Below, piece by piece: positions 60,115 through 64,000 of a stretch of 64,000 nt of DNA (within the stretch, counting starts at the first letter, position 1; every line of letters begins with the position of its first letter). A program made the translations under genes and the position numbers. A model generated the notes under the pieces. The model was given only the letters and a program-made list of their open reading frames with translations. It made no database searches and had not been told where the DNA came from. This DNA is from CALAED01 sp035765195 (lineage in GTDB: Bacteria; Actinomycetota; Actinomycetes; Streptosporangiales; Streptosporangiaceae). The stretch spans positions 310,001-374,000 of the forward strand of contig DASTYC010000040.1 in NCBI GenBank assembly GCA_035765195.1, given 5' to 3'.

Positions 60115-61150
60115 CCGCTCCGGCCGCCCCGCGGAGGCGGTCGCGCTGGGGCAGCACGGTGTACTTGGGATCGTCGGCGGAGACCAGACCCGCCTCGAAG
60201 ATGCCGAACCGGCTGGCCGCGGAACCCGCCAGCAGCGCCGCGCCGGACAGGGCCGACAGCGCCCTGCTGCGCCGGCCCAGCAGCGCACAGCCGAGACCGG
60301 CCGCGCTGAGGGTCTCGGCGGCACGCAGCAGCCTGCCGGACCGTCCGGTTTCGTAGGGTTCGCCAACGACGCCGAGCCGCCGCTTCAGCAGCCGTACGGC
60401 CGTCAGCTCGGTGGCGGCACCGGCGGCGGCGAACCCGCAGGCCGGTCCGTTCTCGGGCGCTCGGGCGACGAGCAGGCCGAGCCCGCCCGCCGCGGTGGCC
60501 GCCGACCCGACGAAGACGAACGGCATCTCCCGGTAGGCCTCGTGCCAGGCCGGCACCGCGGTGTCGCTGATCAACGCCGCCGTGTACGCGGCCACCAGCG
60601 GGCCGGTCGCGGCCGCGCCCAGCGTGGCCAACCGCCCCGCCCGGGGCAGCCACCCGGTGACGCTCGAGGCAGCCGCCCCCGCCGCCAGCGGGCCGTACGC
60701 GGCCAGCAACCACGAGCCGACGCTCATCGGCGAGCTGGGCTTGACCACGCGCAGCATGTTGAGGAACCGCGCCGGCCGGCCCAGGTCGTGGACGAGCGCG
60801 ACGGCCGCGAGGCCGAGGGCGCCCGCCGCCCCCACCTTGGCGCCGCGCGCGAGCGTGGGACGGCCCGTGAGGTCCGCCCCGGCGCCGAGCACCGAGGAGG
60901 CCCCGGCGAGCCCGCCGAGGAAGAGATAGCCGGCGATGTCGAGGGAGTTCCAAACCGGCCGCTTGATCACCGGCCGCCCATAGTAGGAGGTGAACTCGGC
61001 CTTGGGCACCATCGGCCGCTCGCCGCCGCGCCCGCGCCTATGGCGCGCCCGGTGCCGGGACCAGGGCCGGTCGCGGCCCGCCGCGACGCCCGGCAGCGCG
61101 TCACGATCCGGTGGGGCCCCGCCCGGCCGGTCGGTCTCGCCCATGCCCAT
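60107..61150 (-). CDS. NrfD-type membrane anchor subunit of formate dehydrogenase
   Basis: 347 residues with about eight membrane helices after a hydrophilic, Arg-rich N-terminus of about 65 residues. The NrfD/PsrC core starts VWNSLDIAGYLFLGGLAGASSVLGAG and includes LVHDLGRPARFLNMLRVVKPSSPMSVGSW. It transfers electrons from the Fe-S subunit to menaquinone and anchors the complex. It replaces the cytochrome b subunit of FdnGHI-type enzymes, as no His-rich four-helix protein is present. It is 60 bp downstream of the beta-subunit gene. GGAGG precedes ATG 61150; 61144 is also possible. Confidence 0.92.
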   Translation of the reverse strand: MGMGETDRPGGAPPDRDALPGVAAGRDRPWSRHRARHRRGRGGERPMVPKAEFTSYYGRPVIKRPVWNSLDIAGYLFLGGLAGASSVLGAGADLTGRPTLARGAKVGAAGALGLAAVALVHDLGRPARFLNMLRVVKPSSPMSVGSWLLAAYGPLAAGAAASSVTGWLPRAGRLATLGAAATGPLVAAYTAALISDTAVPAWHEAYREMPFVFVGSAATAAGGLGLLVARAPENGPACGFAAAGAATELTAVRLLKRRLGVVGEPYETGRSGRLLRAAETLSAAGLGCALLGRRSRALSALSGAALLAGSAASRFGIFEAGLVSADDPKYTVLPQRDRLRGAAGAAR

Positions 61151-61210
61151 CGCACCTCCAAAGCTTCGTCGTCGTCCTACCCACGGGAAGAGCTTTGCGG
61201 GCCGCCGGCC

Positions 61211-62173
61211 CTACCGCCCGCCCGTGCCCGTGCCGTTCCGCCCGGTCATGCAGGCCACCGCCGCCGCGCCGAGGAGTCCGGCCGCGGCCACGGCGACGCG
61301 GCGCCACATGGCGGGCAGGTCGCGGGTGGTCACGACGGGATCGGGCGGCAGCCCGTAGACCTCGGGCTCGTCCAGCAGCAGGAAGAAGGCGCCGGCACCG
61401 CCCACGCCGTCGCCCGGGTCGGCGCCGTACAGGCGGGCGTCGTCGACCCCGGCCGCGTGCAGCGTGCGCACCCGTCCGGCGGCGCGCTCGCGAAGCTCGT
61501 CGAGCGGGCCGAACTGGATCGAGTCGGTCGGGCAGGCCTGCGCACAGGCCGGCTCCAGGCCGTCGCCGATGCGGTCGTAACACAACGTGCACTTCCACGC
61601 CCGGCCGTCGTCCGCGCGCCGGTCGATCACCCCGTACGGGCAGGCCGGGACGCAGTAGCCGCAGCCGTTGCAGATGTCCTCCTGGACGACGACCGTGCCG
61701 AACTCGGTGCGAAACAGCGAACCGGTCGGGCAGACGTCGAGGCAGGCCGCGTGCGTGCAGTGCTTGCACACGTCGCTCGACATCAGCCAGCGCAGCTCGC
61801 CGGGCCGCCCCGGGCCTTCGTCGGCCTGCGCGGCAAGCTCGAGCACGTCGACGTCGAGGTCGGCGGCGGCGGACGACGCCCCGGGATCGGGGCCGGCGAG
61901 CGGACGCCGCTGCTCGACGAACGCGACGTGCCGCCAGGTGGACGCGCCGAGCCCGACGGTGTTGTCGTAGGACATGCCGGTGAGGTCGAGGCCGTCCTCG
62001 GGGATGGCGTTCCACTCCTTGCAGGCGACCTCGCACGCCTTGCAGCCGATGCACACCGAGGTGTCGGTGAAAAAACCCATCCGCGGCGGGTGGTCGGAGT
62101 AGCCGGACTCACCGGAGGGGTCGACGGCCGGGTCGGCGGCCGGGTCGGCGGCCGGATCGGCGGTGGCGGTCAC
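61211..62173 (-). CDS. Formate dehydrogenase Fe-S (beta) subunit
   Basis: 320 residues. Four 4Fe-4S clusters are predicted from CIGCKACEVACKEW, CKHCTHAACLDVCP, CNGCGYCVPACP and CTLCYDRI...CAQACP, ferrying electrons from the molybdenum/tungsten subunit to the membrane. A C-terminal helix (AVAAAGLLGAAAVACM) anchors it, as in FdnH. The N-terminus has five ADPA(A/V)DP-like repeats, an unusual low-complexity leader. GTG at 62173 overlaps the alpha stop (GTGA) and is preceded by GGGAGGGAG. Confidence 0.95.
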   Translation of the reverse strand: MTATADPAADPAADPAVDPSGESGYSDHPPRMGFFTDTSVCIGCKACEVACKEWNAIPEDGLDLTGMSYDNTVGLGASTWRHVAFVEQRRPLAGPDPGASSAAADLDVDVLELAAQADEGPGRPGELRWLMSSDVCKHCTHAACLDVCPTGSLFRTEFGTVVVQEDICNGCGYCVPACPYGVIDRRADDGRAWKCTLCYDRIGDGLEPACAQACPTDSIQFGPLDELRERAAGRVRTLHAAGVDDARLYGADPGDGVGGAGAFFLLLDEPEVYGLPPDPVVTTRDLPAMWRRVAVAAAGLLGAAAVACMTGRNGTGTGGR

Positions 62174-64000
62174 ATCTCCCTCCCCGTCTCGTAGGTGATG
62201 CCGGCACGGCGCCGGTAGGCGTCCAGCAACTCCCGCAGCGCCGGCCCGCGCGGGCGGCGCCCCGGCCGGATGTCGCAGGCGAGCGCCTTGACCTCTTGGA
62301 TGTGGGTGTTGGGATCGAGCGCCATGTGCGCGAGGTCGTTCGCCGAGTCGCCCACGCTGATGCCGTTGCGGCCCCAGTGGTAGGGCAGGCCGATCTGGTG
62401 GACCCGCCGTCCGTGCACGGTGATCGGCGTCATCCGCTCGGTGACCAGCACGCGTGCCTCGATGGCGGCGCGGGCGCTGACGATCGTGGCCCAGCCCAGG
62501 TGGTCGAGGCCGCGCTCGCGGGCCAGCTCGGGCGAGATCTCGCAGAAGAACTCCGGCTGCAGCTCCGCCAGATACGGCAGCCACCGGGACATCCCGCCCG
62601 CGGTGTGGTGCTCGGTGAGCCGGTAGGTGGTGGTGACGTACGGGAACACCTCGGCGCCTGGGGCCTCGCCGCTCGGCTGGAACGGCTCCTTGTCCTCCGG
62701 GATCAGCTGCCTGGCCGGGTTGCGCCGTTGCCCGTACAGCGGGTTGTCGAACGGAGACTCCTGCGGCTCGTAGTGCGTCGGCAGGGGGCCGTCGACGAGC
62801 CCGGCGGGCGCGTACAGCCACGCCTTGCCGTCGGCCTGCATGATGAACGCGTCGGTGCCGCCGAGCGCGTCCGGTCCCGTGGCGTCGGGCTCCGGGCGGA
62901 AGTCGGGCGGCTTGGTGGCCTTGAAGTCGGGGACGTCGGGTCCGACCCATGTGCCCTGGGCGGCGTCCCAGCGAATCAGGGCCTTGCGCTCGCTCCACGG
63001 CCGGCCGTCGGGATCGGCGGAGGCGCGGTTGTAGATGATGCGCCGGTTGGCCGGCCAGGCCCACCCCCACTCCAGCGCCACCCAGTCCTGCTCGGCGGCG
63101 GGCTTGCGCCGATCGGCCTGGTTGACCCCGTCGGCGTACACGCCGCAGTAGATCCAGCACCCGCACGACGTCGAGCCGTCTCCGTTGAGCTGCTCGTAGG
63201 AGCTGAGCGGCGTGCCGTCGGCGGACCGGCCGTTGATCTCGGCAAGCACCGCCTCGGCGTCGGGTTCCCCGTTGTCGCCGACCGTCGGATAGTCCCAGGT
63301 CAGATCGAGGACCGGGCGGTCGCGCTCGGCTCCGCGCCCGTCCGCGTCGAGGCCCATCCGGTCGCGGTAGCCCGGATCGCGCAGCTTGTCGCGGATCAGC
63401 CGGCCGAGACGGTGGATGAACCACAGGTCGCTGCGCGCGTCGCCGGGCGGCTCCACCGCCTGCGTGCGCCATTGCAGCAGCCGCTGGGTGTTGGTGAAAC
63501 TGCCCGACTTCTCGGTGTGCGCGGCGGCCGGCAGGAAGAACACCTCGGTGGCGATGTCCTCGGTGCGCAGCTCGCCGGTCTCGATCTCCGGGCCGTCCTG
63601 CCACCACGTCGCGCTCTCGATCAGCGAGAAGTCCCTCACCACCAGCCAGTCGAGCGCGGCCATGCCGAGCCGCTGCTGCCGCCCGTTCGCCGAGCCGACC
63701 GCGGGGTTCTCCCCCAGCAGGAAGTAGCCCTTGCAGGTGCCGTCGAGCTGCGCGTGCACGGTCTCGTAGGTGCTGTGGCTGCCGGTGAGCCGGGGCAGGT
63801 AGTCGAAGCAGAAGTCGTTGTCGGCCGTGGCCGCCTCGCCCCACCACGCCTTGAGCAGGCTGACCAGGTAGGAGCGCATGTTCCCCCAGTAGCCCTTGTC
63901 CGCCCCCTCGGCCTTGATGAAGGCGTCGAGGTCCTGGTTCTGGTGGGCGTGCGGCATCGGGATGTAGCCGGGCAGGATGTTGAACAGGGTGGGGATGTCG
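62170..64000 (-). CDS. Formate dehydrogenase alpha (molybdopterin) subunit, C-terminal part
   Basis: About 610 residues of the large subunit; the gene continues past the right edge, so the N-terminal Fe-S site, the catalytic Cys or Sec and the twin-arginine signal are not visible. Seen are the molybdopterin-oxidoreductase core (GTCKGYFLLGENPAVGSANG, FFLPAAAHTEKSGSFTNTQR) and the C-terminal cofactor-binding barrel (WATIVSARAAIEARVLVTERM, IGLPYHWG). Oxidises formate to CO2. There is no internal in-frame stop or TGA recoding in this part. It is coupled to the beta subunit by a 4-bp overlap. Confidence 0.94.
   Translation of the reverse strand, partial: DIPTLFNILPGYIPMPHAHQNQDLDAFIKAEGADKGYWGNMRSYLVSLLKAWWGEAATADNDFCFDYLPRLTGSHSTYETVHAQLDGTCKGYFLLGENPAVGSANGRQQRLGMAALDWLVVRDFSLIESATWWQDGPEIETGELRTEDIATEVFFLPAAAHTEKSGSFTNTQRLLQWRTQAVEPPGDARSDLWFIHRLGRLIRDKLRDPGYRDRMGLDADGRGAERDRPVLDLTWDYPTVGDNGEPDAEAVLAEINGRSADGTPLSSYEQLNGDGSTSCGCWIYCGVYADGVNQADRRKPAAEQDWVALEWGWAWPANRRIIYNRASADPDGRPWSERKALIRWDAAQGTWVGPDVPDFKATKPPDFRPEPDATGPDALGGTDAFIMQADGKAWLYAPAGLVDGPLPTHYEPQESPFDNPLYGQRRNPARQLIPEDKEPFQPSGEAPGAEVFPYVTTTYRLTEHHTAGGMSRWLPYLAELQPEFFCEISPELARERGLDHLGWATIVSARAAIEARVLVTERMTPITVHGRRVHQIGLPYHWGRNGISVGDSANDLAHMALDPNTHIQEVKALACDIRPGRRPRGPALRELLDAYRRRAGITYETGREM

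Overview
The window is about 64 kb of high-GC DNA from an actinomycete. A mycothiol ligase (MshC), an InhA-type FabI, an F420-dependent luciferase-like oxidoreductase, a group III (SigB/SigF) sigma factor, a leaderless-start habit and several actinobacterial families of unknown function all point there. The complete squalene-hopene cluster and the overall gene mix fit Streptosporangiales or a related order best, but genus cannot be read from this sequence. No insertion sequence, prophage, tRNA, rRNA or CRISPR array was seen. The window looks like ordinary chromosome cut at both ends (metH on the left, formate dehydrogenase alpha on the right).

Layout. 1-9.6 kb: the 5' end of metH, a universal stress protein, PAC2, and a reverse-strand run of mshC, NRDE, SCO1664-like, DUF3090, histidine phosphatase and aldo/keto reductase genes facing uppP. 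9.6-14.1 kb: the fabG-fabI operon and tldD-pmbA. 14.4-18.5 kb: dodecin, DUF3099, a striking three-hairpin C-loop RNA, an ArsR-phosphatase fusion with its own operator plus a VOC protein, and a secreted vanadium-haloperoxidase-like protein. 18.6-27 kb: a SpoIIE-type phosphatase and the translationally coupled hopanoid operon hpnC-hpnD-hpnE-prenyl synthase-shc-hpnH, with a MarR gene upstream. 27.9-30.8 kb: an FAD oxidoreductase and lipase-maturation-factor pair.

31-58 kb is a dense stress/maintenance region. It holds two CBS proteins, small membrane proteins, a monooxygenase-domain protein, an alcohol dehydrogenase, a deacetylase-glycosyltransferase fusion, KatE catalase, a SigB-type sigma factor, a STAS anti-anti-sigma factor, a sugar porter, an F420 oxidoreductase, a lipid kinase/phosphatase fusion, a CDF transporter, a transketolase, a HhH-GPD nuclease, a pyruvate-oxidase-like enzyme, a lactate/glycolate-type dehydrogenase and Dps. 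At least eight of these carry upstream GNNT-N14/15-GGGTAG/C boxes, and several more carry close variants. This is the promoter form of SigB-type sigma factors, so the region may be a physically clustered general-stress regulon with its own sigma factor and antagonist inside it. 58.6-64 kb: an MFS transporter and a three-subunit membrane formate dehydrogenase (alpha partial, Fe-S beta, NrfD-type anchor).

Most notable are the C-loop RNA at 15059-15172, which resembles actinobacterial 6C RNA but has three hairpins with the same 9-nt loop type, and the stress promoters placed so close to start codons that several mRNAs should be leaderless.
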